DNA of 9,277 nucleotides, taken from NCBI GenBank assembly GCA_014384545.1, contig JACNFQ010000035.1, positions 1 to 9,277 on the forward strand, read 5' to 3'. A program made the translations under genes and the position numbers. Of this stretch, positions 1-7,576 are shown piece by piece; positions within the stretch are counted from its first letter, which is position 1; every line of letters starts with the position of its first letter. The notes beneath the pieces are model-generated. The model was not told the DNA's origin, ran no database searches, and was given only the letters and a program-made list of their open reading frames with translations. This stretch comes from a bacterium (GTDB taxonomy: Bacteria > UBP7 > UBA6624).

Positions 1-1350
1 GCCCGGAAGTGTGCGGTAGGGGATTCCGTCTCCATCCACATCTTTGTATCGCCCCCAATCCTCTATGGCGTCAAGATCGTCCTCAGAGAGAACTTTCCCT
101 CTGTCCATCGGCAAATCAGGATAAGGAAAAGGTTCGGTCATCCAAGGGTTCATCCCCAAGTCCAAGTCAGAAAGAACGAAGAGGGGTGTTTGAAATCTCT
201 CGGCAAAGTCAAACGCTTTCCAGCCAAACTCAAAGCACTCTTCAACAGTGCCTGGAAGGAGAATGGGATGGCAGGTGTCTCCATGACCCAAGTGATGCAC
301 AAAAGTCAAATCACCTTGTTGCGTGCGGGTGGGAAGCCCCGTAGATGGTCCTGCTCTCTGGACATCCCAAATGACCGTGGGAATCTCGGCGTAGTATCCA
401 TATCCAGCAAACTCAGCCATAAGACTAATACCCGGACCACTCGTAGCGGTCAAGGAACGAACCCCAGCCCAACCACCACCCAGAATGATACCAATAGCGG
501 CGAGTTCATCCTCGGCTTGGACCACAGCGTAGGTCGCTTTTCCTTCTTTCCTTCGCAAGAGGGGAAGGTAATGCTTGATCTGTTCAGGAATGGAAGAAGA
601 AGGGGTAATGGGGTACCAAGCCAAAAGGGAAACCCCCCCCCAAATCGACCCCAGTGCAGCAGCGGTATTTCCGTCAGTCAGTATCTTCTCGCCCACCAAG
701 TCTCTTCGCTCCACCCTAAAGGGAGAATCCAAACCTAGGGATTGGATATATTGGCGACCTGATTCAACGGCCTGAAGATTGATATCAATGACCTTTTCCT
801 TTCCGGAGAATTGGTGGTTCAGAGCTCCCTGTAGGGCATCTTGCTCAATACCTAGAAGCTGTGCCAAAGCACCCACATAAACGGTATTCGTTAGGAGACG
901 AGCCAACTTGGGGTTGATAGCCCGAGCCAAGGTTGTACAGGGAATGCCGACCGAAATGAGGTCTCCGTCGAAAGGAATACCCAAGTCGCTATTGAAGAGG
1001 GCAAGTCCATCGGAGGGCAACGATGCCACATCTTCCTCCCAAGTTTGACCGTTCATCAATACCGCAATCTGATGGTGGTCGGATGCACCCACAAATCCCC
1101 TTTCCGAAACGCGCAAATTGAACCACGTGGGTAGACCGGCAATATTGCTCGGAAAGAGATTCTTTCCACCCACCGGAAGCCCCATATTGAAGAGGGAACG
1201 GAGAAGAATAAGGTTGGCAGACTGCGAACCAGAACCATTCACTGTCGCCACTGAAATGGAGAACTCATTGAGAAAGGGAGTCATTGGGTTGCGCATCACG
1301 ATTCTACGCTCAAGCCTCTTGGTATGGTGTGAAGAAAGAGACGATGACAT
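1..1350 (-). CDS. korA: 2-oxoacid:acceptor oxidoreductase, fused gamma-alpha subunit (3' partial)
   Basis: The frame is open for 450 codons from an ATG at 1350-1348 to the left edge; an in-frame TAA lies upstream at 1374-1372. Residues about 28-195 form the gamma-type domain, with NGSGSQSAN near residue 38 and a KNLFPSNIAGLPTW segment typical of this fused family. Residues about 215-450 are the alpha (pyrimidine-binding) domain: GNTAAALGSIWGG, then YPITPSS at 246-252 and TSGPG at 303-307, ending in the family's YRTLPG. Relatives are roughly 600 residues long, so about 150 C-terminal residues are off the window, and the thiamine-diphosphate-binding beta subunit would be expected next. The complex oxidatively decarboxylates a 2-oxoacid with CoA, reducing ferredoxin or another acceptor; I cannot tell 2-oxoglutarate from pyruvate, so the symbol is provisional. 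The ATG at 1296 (residue 19) is an alternative start, because residues 1-18 look non-conserved and no clear Shine-Dalgarno precedes either ATG. The gene is divergent from the Lon gene. Confidence 0.9.
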   Translation of the reverse strand, partial: MSSSLSSHHTKRLERRIVMRNPMTPFLNEFSISVATVNGSGSQSANLILLRSLFNMGLPVGGKNLFPSNIAGLPTWFNLRVSERGFVGASDHHQIAVLMNGQTWEEDVASLPSDGLALFNSDLGIPFDGDLISVGIPCTTLARAINPKLARLLTNTVYVGALAQLLGIEQDALQGALNHQFSGKEKVIDINLQAVESGRQYIQSLGLDSPFRVERRDLVGEKILTDGNTAAALGSIWGGVSLLAWYPITPSSSIPEQIKHYLPLLRRKEGKATYAVVQAEDELAAIGIILGGGWAGVRSLTATSGPGISLMAEFAGYGYYAEIPTVIWDVQRAGPSTGLPTRTQQGDLTFVHHLGHGDTCHPILLPGTVEECFEFGWKAFDFAERFQTPLFVLSDLDLGMNPWMTEPFPYPDLPMDRGKVLSEDDLDAIEDWGRYKDVDGDGIPYRTLPG

Positions 1351-1372
1351 AGAGCATAAAAAGGCATAGGAT
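1344..1372 (+). promoter_or_regulatory. Probable sigma70-type promoter of the Lon-family gene
   Basis: ATGACA at 1344-1349 matches 5 of 6 bases of the -35 consensus TTGACA. Exactly 17 bases later TAGGAT at 1367-1372 matches 4 of 6 bases of TATAAT and the TAnnnT form. Only 8 bases separate it from the ATG at 1381, so transcription would start at or just before the start codon, giving a leaderless or near-leaderless mRNA. The AGGA inside the motif could instead act as a Shine-Dalgarno 9 bases from the ATG. The -35 lies over the start codon of the divergent oxidoreductase gene. Confidence 0.5.
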
Positions 1373-1380
1373 TAGACTTT

Positions 1381-3879
1381 ATGGCAAAGAAGAAAATGAA
1401 AGCATCAGCAAAACAAGGAACCGCAAAGAAGCGATGTGCTTTGAAGGTCTCCGAATGCACTTTTCAAGGGGATGGGGTTCCTATGAAAACAGAATGTAAA
1501 CCTCTTGACCATATCATCGGGCAAGATCGGGCAGTAGAGGCGATTCGGTTTGGGCTTTCTATGGATCGTAGAGGGTATAACATCTTCGTTGCTGGAGATA
1601 GTGGGATGGGGAGAGACTCAACAGTCAAGAGATTTCTTTCGAGACTTGCCTCCACAAAGGAGTCCACTGATGATTGGGTATTTGTTCATCACTTTGCCGC
1701 AAGAGATAAGCCAAAATGGCTCAAATTCCCTACAGGTACGGGAAAGGTCTTCAAAGAACAGATGGAAGAGCTCGTTGCGAGGTTGCGCGACGAAATCCCG
1801 AGCGCTTTTGAGGGGGGAGATTACAAAGAGCGCCTAGAGGCACTCCAAAAGGAATCCAGAGAGAAAAAGAAAGAGATATTCCAGAGTATGGAAGCAAAAG
1901 CGGAGGCACGTGGCTTTCGTCTAAAGAGGACGAGTATGGGGATTCTCTCCATTCCTACATGGGAGAAGAAGCCGATTGATGACAAAGCTTTCTTGGCGCT
2001 TCCCGAAGATGTTCAGCAGAAGATCAAAAGTGAAAAAGAGGCTTTACAGGACGATTTGAATGACCTACTTGAGGAGATTCAAGGGGTGGATGATGAGATT
2101 GGGAAGAGTGTCGCTGAACTGGATCGTCGGGTGCTCCTCTTTTCGGTAGGAAGACATATAGACAATTTGTTAGAAGAATATGGCGCAAACGAGAGGGTTT
2201 TGGAATGGTTGAATGAAGTCAAAGAAGATGTGCTTCTTCACGCTGATCAGTTTCGGTCGGAGAAGAATGGAGGGATGCCGATGATGATGGGGATGCCGAT
2301 GCCAGGAATGGACTCGGACTTTCGCCGTTACAAAGTCAATCTCCTCGTGGATCGAACAGATTGTCAAGGTGCGCCTGTTGTCCACGAACTCAACCCCTCT
2401 TTCCCCAATCTTGTGGGGAGAACTGAAAGGCGTGTTGAAATGGGGATGATGACGACCGATTTTACGATGATTCGGGGAGGCGCACTCCACGAAGCGAACG
2501 GAGGGTATCTCGTTCTAGATGCCTTGGATTTGTTGAAACATCCTTTGGCTTGGGAAGGGCTCAAGCGTGCACTCAGAGATGAATGTATCTGTATTGAAGA
2601 TATCGCAGAGCAGATGGGGTATGCGGCTACTAAGTCGATTGATCCTGAACCGATCCCTTTGGATGTCAAAGTCATCCTGATTGGAAACGCATGGATTTAT
2701 CACCTCCTCTACCAACATGATGAAGATTTTAGGGAACTATTCAAGATACGTGCCGATTTTGATGATCAATACGATTCGGGGAAAGACGCGAGGAACGATT
2801 ATGCTTGTTTCGTTCAGGCCCGTGTCGATGAGGAAGATCTGTTACCCTTTTCTGGAGCAGCGACAAGTAGGCTTTACGCGTATGGGGTTCGGATGGCAGG
2901 AGACCGTGAGAAAGTAACGACAAGGTTTGGGATTGTGACTGATTTGATGCGCGAGGCCGACCAGTGGGCTAGGTTGGAGAAGAAATCAGAAGTAGGAAGC
3001 GAAGATGTGCGTAAGGTTTGGATGATGAGAAAAGAGCGGGAAGGGCTCTATCCAGAAAGGATGGAGGAGATGATGCTACGGGACCACATTATGGTTTCCA
3101 CAGAAGGAAGCCGCGTTGGGTGTGTGAATGGTCTGGCTGTTTATCAACTGGCTGGGCATGCATTTGGTAAACCGAGCCGAATTACGGTCAATACATTCTT
3201 TGGCAAGAGTGGAGTTGTGAACATTGAGAGAGAGGCTAACCTATCGGGCACCATCCATACGAAAGGGCTCCTTATCCTTTCTGGTTGGTTGAATGAGACA
3301 TTTGGAAAAGAGAAGCCGATTCCGATTTCTGCAACGATTACCTTTGAGCAGTCTTACGGTTCGATTGATGGAGATTCGGCGTCTAGTACTGAACTTTACG
3401 GACTCCTTTCCTCCTTAGCCGAAGTGGGGATTGATCAAGGAATTGCTGTAACTGGCTCGGTCAACCAAAAAGGAGAGATTCAACCTATTGGAGGAGCTAA
3501 TGAGAAGATTGAAGGTTTTTTCTCACTCTGCAAGTCAAGGGGTTTGACAGGGACACAGGGTGTCATGATTCCAAGTAGGAATGTGGAGAATCTCGTTTTA
3601 GACGACGAAGTCATTGAAGCGATTAAGGAAGGGACATTTCACATTTGGGCTGTTTCTACCCTTGAAGAAGGGGTTGAGATTCTGACAGACAAGAAAGCAG
3701 GAGTTTGGAATCCCAAGACGAAGAAATGGACCAGAGGCTCCCTCTTTGCTGCCGTGGCAAAAAACTTTGAAGACCGATTCAAGGCGATAAAAGAGGAGAT
3801 GAAAGAGGTGGGAAAGAAGAAGAAGAAAGGGAAGAAAAAATCCCCTAAGAAGAAAACCCCCTCTAAGAAAAAGTCTTAG
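1381..3879 (+). CDS. Lon-family ATP-dependent protease, AAA_32 type (COG1067)
   Basis: This 832-residue protein is probably a cytosolic ATP-driven protease; no signal peptide or membrane segment is visible. A GQDRAVEAIRFGL segment at 47-59 leads into a Walker A-like loop, GDSGMGRDS (72-80), with Arg in place of the usual Lys, as is common in this family. A charged, probably coiled-coil helical insert spans about 145-250. A Met-rich stretch (299-310) precedes the conserved block RYKVN...GAPVV...NLVGRTE, and GGYLVLDA (374-381) is Walker B-like. The Lon proteolytic domain covers about 565-770, with catalytic Ser666 in GDSASS and Lys709 in GGANEKI. Their 43-residue spacing equals that of E. coli Lon (679/722). 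Family similarity runs nearly end to end, so the protease should be active. The N-terminus (1-18) and C-terminus (811-832) are both lysine-rich and look lineage-specific. ATG 1381 is the chosen start because of the promoter motif just upstream. The TAG stop shares bases with the stop of the opposing gene. Confidence 0.95.
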   Translation: MAKKKMKASAKQGTAKKRCALKVSECTFQGDGVPMKTECKPLDHIIGQDRAVEAIRFGLSMDRRGYNIFVAGDSGMGRDSTVKRFLSRLASTKESTDDWVFVHHFAARDKPKWLKFPTGTGKVFKEQMEELVARLRDEIPSAFEGGDYKERLEALQKESREKKKEIFQSMEAKAEARGFRLKRTSMGILSIPTWEKKPIDDKAFLALPEDVQQKIKSEKEALQDDLNDLLEEIQGVDDEIGKSVAELDRRVLLFSVGRHIDNLLEEYGANERVLEWLNEVKEDVLLHADQFRSEKNGGMPMMMGMPMPGMDSDFRRYKVNLLVDRTDCQGAPVVHELNPSFPNLVGRTERRVEMGMMTTDFTMIRGGALHEANGGYLVLDALDLLKHPLAWEGLKRALRDECICIEDIAEQMGYAATKSIDPEPIPLDVKVILIGNAWIYHLLYQHDEDFRELFKIRADFDDQYDSGKDARNDYACFVQARVDEEDLLPFSGAATSRLYAYGVRMAGDREKVTTRFGIVTDLMREADQWARLEKKSEVGSEDVRKVWMMRKEREGLYPERMEEMMLRDHIMVSTEGSRVGCVNGLAVYQLAGHAFGKPSRITVNTFFGKSGVVNIEREANLSGTIHTKGLLILSGWLNETFGKEKPIPISATITFEQSYGSIDGDSASSTELYGLLSSLAEVGIDQGIAVTGSVNQKGEIQPIGGANEKIEGFFSLCKSRGLTGTQGVMIPSRNVENLVLDDEVIEAIKEGTFHIWAVSTLEEGVEILTDKKAGVWNPKTKKWTRGSLFAAVAKNFEDRFKAIKEEMKEVGKKKKKGKKKSPKKKTPSKKKS

Positions 3880-4388
3880 GGCGTTTTAGAACGAAACCGT
3901 ACGGCAAGAACGACGCCCACCTCATCTTCCTGAATCTCTAATTTGAGGTCAGAGAGGGTAGCTAGTTGGTAGAGGAGGGGCAGAGATTGCATCTCTCCCA
4001 CAAAGGTGGTCTCTTTCTCTAACGCGGTGACGAGAACAGGGTTCTTGTTGTCCCACTCCACAGAGAAACTAACGAGCGACTGAATCTTTAGGAGAAGTTC
4101 TCTCAGCGTCCCTTGATGAGAAATGACCAGCCAACCCTCTGGCCCCACCTTGACTTCGTCTTCAGGGGAGGCAACTGGAGATGGGGTATCCATGGTGGTG
4201 GGGTCGTTGGGCGAGGGAATCGTTCTGCTCCCCATCCAAAAGGCGATGCCAATGAGGAGTGGAAAGAGTGCCCATAAGAGCCAAGGCTTACGGGGTAAAG
4301 GGGGTGAAACAGGTGATCCCTTATCACTCATCTTAGTCTTTGAAGGGAGTTCGTCGTAAGGCTCCATGTCGTTTGCTGGTCTATGCAC
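3876..4388 (-). CDS. Single-pass membrane protein with probable STN/secretin-N-like domain
   Basis: This 170-residue protein has a polar, Pro-rich N-terminus (1-34) and one strong hydrophobic segment at 35-53 (WLLWALFPLLIGIAFWMG). It has no signal-peptidase or lipobox site that I can see, so it is probably an N-in signal anchor. A Pro/Ser/Thr/Asp-rich linker (54-85) leads to a small C-terminal domain (about 88-165). The alternation of beta and alpha segments, with TLRELLLKIQ early and a LPLLYQLATLSDLKLEIQ helix-strand near the end, resembles the STN or secretin N-domain that presents an extracytoplasmic binding surface. That assignment is by pattern only and no function can be given. GTG 4388 is chosen because TAGGATT ends 3 bases upstream; ATG at 4367 or 4331 would also retain the membrane segment. 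Its TAA overlaps the Lon-gene TAG, leaving no room for a terminator between the convergent genes. Confidence 0.75.
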   Translation of the reverse strand: MHRPANDMEPYDELPSKTKMSDKGSPVSPPLPRKPWLLWALFPLLIGIAFWMGSRTIPSPNDPTTMDTPSPVASPEDEVKVGPEGWLVISHQGTLRELLLKIQSLVSFSVEWDNKNPVLVTALEKETTFVGEMQSLPLLYQLATLSDLKLEIQEDEVGVVLAVRFRSKTP

Positions 4389-4393
4389 ACCAG

Positions 4394-4428
4394 AATCCTA
4401 CGTCTTGGGACGAGATATTGGTAGGATT
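4394..4428. promoter_or_regulatory. Divergent start region with perfect 8-bp inverted repeat
   Basis: The 45-bp gap between the STN-like gene (minus) and the phosphodiesterase gene (plus) contains AATCCTAC (4394-4401) and its exact reverse complement GTAGGATT (4421-4428), separated by 19 bases. Each arm presents TAGGAT towards its own gene, 6 bases before the TTG at 4434 and 4 bases before the GTG at 4388. The arms can be read as a back-to-back pair of -10 elements giving leaderless or near-leaderless transcripts, as AGGA ribosome-binding cores, or as an operator. I found no good -35 hexamer at normal spacing on either strand. Confidence 0.4.
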
Positions 4429-4433
4429 ACCCC

Positions 4434-5798
4434 TTGAAGCGTGTCGCTGTATTGTCCATTGACGGGGTTCCCATCGACTTGTGGAATCGATTCATGGATG
4501 AAGGGCTATTGCCTAGGTTCTCTGCTTTTTCGGAAGCGTGTGGGTCTAAAGCTGTACGGATGCGTTCGGTTCACCCATGCGAATCAGCCACAGCCTGGAC
4601 CTCTTATGCTACAGGAAACAACCCCGGAAGACATAATATCTATGGATTTACCGACAGGGATTTGGATGGGGATGGTCGGATGATTCTGAACAATGCGATG
4701 AGACGAACGGGATCTACGATTTGGTCTCGGCTGAGTGAATCGGGGAAACGTGCTGTCGCCATCAATGTGCCCGTAAATTTTCCTCCCGAAGAGGTGAACG
4801 GGACGATTATCGGGGGGTTCCTAGCACCTGGGATTGATGGTATCGTTCATCCCCGTTCTCTTGAAAAAGAGCTCCATAGGAGGGGATACAAAGCAGACCC
4901 TGACAACAGCTTAGTGCGCACAGATCTAGAAGCTTGGTATCAGGACTTAGTCCATACCGAAGAAGTACGCGTTAGGCTGGGGCAAGACCTCTTTGATGAA
5001 GGGGGGTGGGACCTCTTCCATCTCCACATAATGGGGACGGATCGGTTGCACCATTTTCTGTGGGAACAACATGAGAACAAAGAGCAACCATGGGAAGAGA
5101 AGTTCCGTTCCTTTTACAGGAAAGTAGATGCGTGGTTGGGTTCCTTCTTTGACCGGGATGATGGAGAGACCCTTTGGGTCGTTCTCTCGGATCATGGTTT
5201 TTGTGGCATCAAATCAGAGGTTGACATCAATGCACTCCTTGAAAGAGAAGGGCTCCTTCTTTTGGGCGATCATCCTTTTGAATTCTGTAGAAATGTCCTT
5301 CCTGATTCTCTCTGTTATTCGATGTTGCCCGGTCGTATCTATATCAATCTTCAGGGTCGAGAGCCGAATGGAACCGTTCCCGTGGGAGATTATCATGATG
5401 TCCGAGAAAGGGTGAGAGACGCTCTCATGGATATGAGGACAGAGCATGGGTGTCCTCTATTCAAGGAGGTCTTTCGGAGAGAGGAGATTTACAGAGATGC
5501 CTCGGGGGAGCATTCCGATGGTTATTTGAAGGGGAAACCCTTGGGAACTTCATACGAGAAAGCACCCGATCTATTGGCCTGGAATGAAGAGGGCTTTGAC
5601 TTGAAGGCAGGATTCTCTTCAGGGGCGACTCCCTTCCGAAAAGAGCATATCAATGGGATGCATACTTGGCATGATGCACTCCTGTGGGTGTCAAAGGGGG
5701 AAGTGATTGCTGATGCCTCTATCCAAGATGTCGCTCCTGCCATCCTGAGTATTCTGGGTGTTGAGGGATTGGGGATGGATGGAAACCCTAGCTTTTGA
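4434..5798 (+). CDS. Alkaline-phosphatase-superfamily protein (type I phosphodiesterase/nucleotide pyrophosphatase-like)
   Basis: This 454-residue protein is likely a two-metal phosphohydrolase acting on phosphodiesters or related esters; the substrate cannot be read from the sequence. The metal and catalytic sites of the fold are recognisable. Asp10 lies in LSIDG, and the nucleophile region SATAWTSYATGNNPGRH (51-67) most likely uses Ser51, where relatives often have Thr. Asp203 and His207 lie in GTDRLHHFLW, Asp253-His254 in LSDHG, and a C-terminal His, probably His410, in GMHTWHD. Residues 74-81 (DRDLDGDG) resemble a calcium-binding DxDxDG loop. No signal peptide is present, so the protein is probably cytoplasmic. 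TTG 4434 is the start because the first strand (KRVAVLSIDG) needs it and TAGGATTA lies just upstream. The stop overlaps the start of lepA, so the two are probably co-transcribed and coupled. Confidence 0.88.
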   Translation: MKRVAVLSIDGVPIDLWNRFMDEGLLPRFSAFSEACGSKAVRMRSVHPCESATAWTSYATGNNPGRHNIYGFTDRDLDGDGRMILNNAMRRTGSTIWSRLSESGKRAVAINVPVNFPPEEVNGTIIGGFLAPGIDGIVHPRSLEKELHRRGYKADPDNSLVRTDLEAWYQDLVHTEEVRVRLGQDLFDEGGWDLFHLHIMGTDRLHHFLWEQHENKEQPWEEKFRSFYRKVDAWLGSFFDRDDGETLWVVLSDHGFCGIKSEVDINALLEREGLLLLGDHPFEFCRNVLPDSLCYSMLPGRIYINLQGREPNGTVPVGDYHDVRERVRDALMDMRTEHGCPLFKEVFRREEIYRDASGEHSDGYLKGKPLGTSYEKAPDLLAWNEEGFDLKAGFSSGATPFRKEHINGMHTWHDALLWVSKGEVIADASIQDVAPAILSILGVEGLGMDGNPSF

Positions 5799-7576
5799 TG
5801 ACGGCATCCATCCGCAATTTTGCCATCGTTGCTCATATTGACCACGGGAAGAGCACCCTCGCTGACCGTATTCTTGAACTAACGGGTGCTGTGGGAGATC
5901 GGGAGATGCGGTCCCAATTCCTGGACAGGATGGATATTGAGAGAGAACGGGGTATTACGATCAAGGCTCAGACAGTTTCGGTCGTGTGGGAAGGCGCAGG
6001 AGGCTCCTGGCATCTCAATCTCATTGACACGCCAGGGCATGTTGATTTTACCTACGAAGTCTCACGGGCATTGGCAGCGTGTGAGGGTATCATTCTTGTG
6101 GTAGATGCCTCCCAAGGAATCGAAGCCCAAACAGTCGCCCATTTCAACACGGCAAAGGAGATGGGATTGGTGGTGTTACCCTGTGTCAACAAGTGTGATA
6201 TTGAGGGGATTGATGTGGATGAAGCAGTGATTGAGTTGGCTGATTGGATTGAGTGCGACCCCGAAGAGGTGGTGCGGGTGAGTGCCAAGAGTGGATTTGG
6301 ACTAGAGAACTTATTGGAAGCCGTCGTAGAGAAGATACCCCCCCCTTCTGTTGATAAAGAAGGTTTGAGAGGACTGGTCTTTGATTCAGAATATGATAAG
6401 TATCGGGGTGTGGTTGCTCATGTCAGGATGGTAGGTGGGCATCTTGAAACGGGTGTTCCTTTGAAGATGATGGGTGCAAAAGCGCCCTTTGAAGCACTTG
6501 AAGTGGGCACTTTTGGTGCGAAGCGCATTCCCACTAAGGGGTTGGATGAGGGACAAGTGGGGTACATCGTAACCAACCTCAAAGAGATCTCTCTTTGCCG
6601 TGTAGGAGATACAGTGGGCCATCTCAAGGCAGAGTGCGAGGCCTTGCCCGGGTATGAACCCGCCAAGAGGATGGTATTTGCCAGTCTTTACCCTGTAGAA
6701 AGTGATGATTTTGCAAAGTTGCGAACGAGCATCGAGAAGCTCTCTTTGAATGACGCTAGTCTCTCGTGGGAAGTAGAGAATAATCCCAGTTTTGGGTTTG
6801 GTTTGCGTATGGGATTCCTTGGTCCCCTCCATAAGGAGGTGATTCAAGAACGACTAGAGAGAGAGTTTGATCTAGAGCTTATCTCTACAGCACCCACAGT
6901 CGCCTACCGGATTACCCCTAATAACGAAGAGCGAAGGGATGTAGCTCGCGTGGGTGATGTCCCTCAAGATATCGCCATCGAGAAATGGGAGGAGCCGATG
7001 GTGGAAGCGACTATTTCGTGTCCCGATGAGCATTTGGGCTCGGTCTTGGCATTGGTTCAATCACGGAGGGGCGAGTTCTTGGGCATGGAGAATCCTGGTT
7101 TGCGGGTATTGGCTAAGTATCGCATGCCCATGGCGGAGATTGTCGCCAATTTCTTTACGGCGTTGAAGTCGGCTACACAGGGGTATGCTGGTTTGGATTA
7201 CAGGTTTTCGGGGTGGCAAGAAACGAAACTCCAAGTGGTGGAAATCTTCGTTGCGGGTGACAATGTGGAGGCTTTGGGGATGATACTTCCCGTAGATCGT
7301 GTTTACTCCACTTCTCGCATTCTGGTGGACAAGTTAGCAGAGGAGATTCCTCGCCACCAGTTCAAAGTTCCAGTCCAAGCTTTTTCGGGTGGACGAATTG
7401 TTGCAGCTAAGACGATTCCTCCTTTTAGGAAGGACGTAACCGCAAAGTGTTATGGCGGGGATATTACGAGGAAGAGGAAGTTGCTCAAGAAACAGAAAGA
7501 GGGGAAAAAAAGGATGAAGAATGTAGGGCGAGTTGCGATTCCCCAAAGTGCACTTCTAGCCCTCTTGGATGTATGA
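5795..7576 (+). CDS. lepA: Elongation factor 4 (LepA), ribosome back-translocating GTPase
   Basis: This 593-residue protein is full length for the family (about 600). The G-domain motifs are AHIDHGKST (13-21), the switch-I RERGIT (51-55 region), DTPGH (78-82) and NKCD (132-135), followed by SAKSG. EF-G-like domains follow, then the LepA-specific C-terminal domain with AKCYGGDITRKRKLLKKQK and GRVAIPQSALLALL. LepA binds the ribosome, hydrolyses GTP, and helps translation or 30S maturation under ionic and cold stress. Translation can begin at TTG 5795, overlapping the upstream TGA by TTGA, or at the adjacent ATG 5798 (TGATG); both imply coupling to the phosphodiesterase gene. A run of eight C at 6338-6345 encodes Pro-Pro-Pro in frame. 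The final ATGA overlaps the start codon of the truB relic, so lepA and truB were once coupled. Confidence 0.98.
   Translation: MMTASIRNFAIVAHIDHGKSTLADRILELTGAVGDREMRSQFLDRMDIERERGITIKAQTVSVVWEGAGGSWHLNLIDTPGHVDFTYEVSRALAACEGIILVVDASQGIEAQTVAHFNTAKEMGLVVLPCVNKCDIEGIDVDEAVIELADWIECDPEEVVRVSAKSGFGLENLLEAVVEKIPPPSVDKEGLRGLVFDSEYDKYRGVVAHVRMVGGHLETGVPLKMMGAKAPFEALEVGTFGAKRIPTKGLDEGQVGYIVTNLKEISLCRVGDTVGHLKAECEALPGYEPAKRMVFASLYPVESDDFAKLRTSIEKLSLNDASLSWEVENNPSFGFGLRMGFLGPLHKEVIQERLEREFDLELISTAPTVAYRITPNNEERRDVARVGDVPQDIAIEKWEEPMVEATISCPDEHLGSVLALVQSRRGEFLGMENPGLRVLAKYRMPMAEIVANFFTALKSATQGYAGLDYRFSGWQETKLQVVEIFVAGDNVEALGMILPVDRVYSTSRILVDKLAEEIPRHQFKVPVQAFSGGRIVAAKTIPPFRKDVTAKCYGGDITRKRKLLKKQKEGKKRMKNVGRVAIPQSALLALLDV

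Noticed and set aside
190-738. Plus-strand open frame of 182 codons opposite the oxidoreductase gene
   Set aside because: It is antisense to a frame with clear family motifs, and its own translation is low-complexity and Ser/Pro-rich without recognisable domains.
1452-1514. Walker A of the Lon-family protein as degenerate, implying a dead ATPase
   Set aside because: An Arg in the P-loop Lys position is common in AAA_32 Lon relatives, and the other conserved blocks are intact; the loop itself is at residues 72-80.
6338-6345. Eight-C run in lepA as a programmed frameshift site
   Set aside because: The reading frame continues normally through it with LepA-like sequence on both sides (Ile-Pro-Pro-Pro-Ser).
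6386-6847. Minus-strand open frame of 153 codons inside lepA
   Set aside because: It is fully antisense to a conserved part of LepA, and its translation resembles nothing I know.
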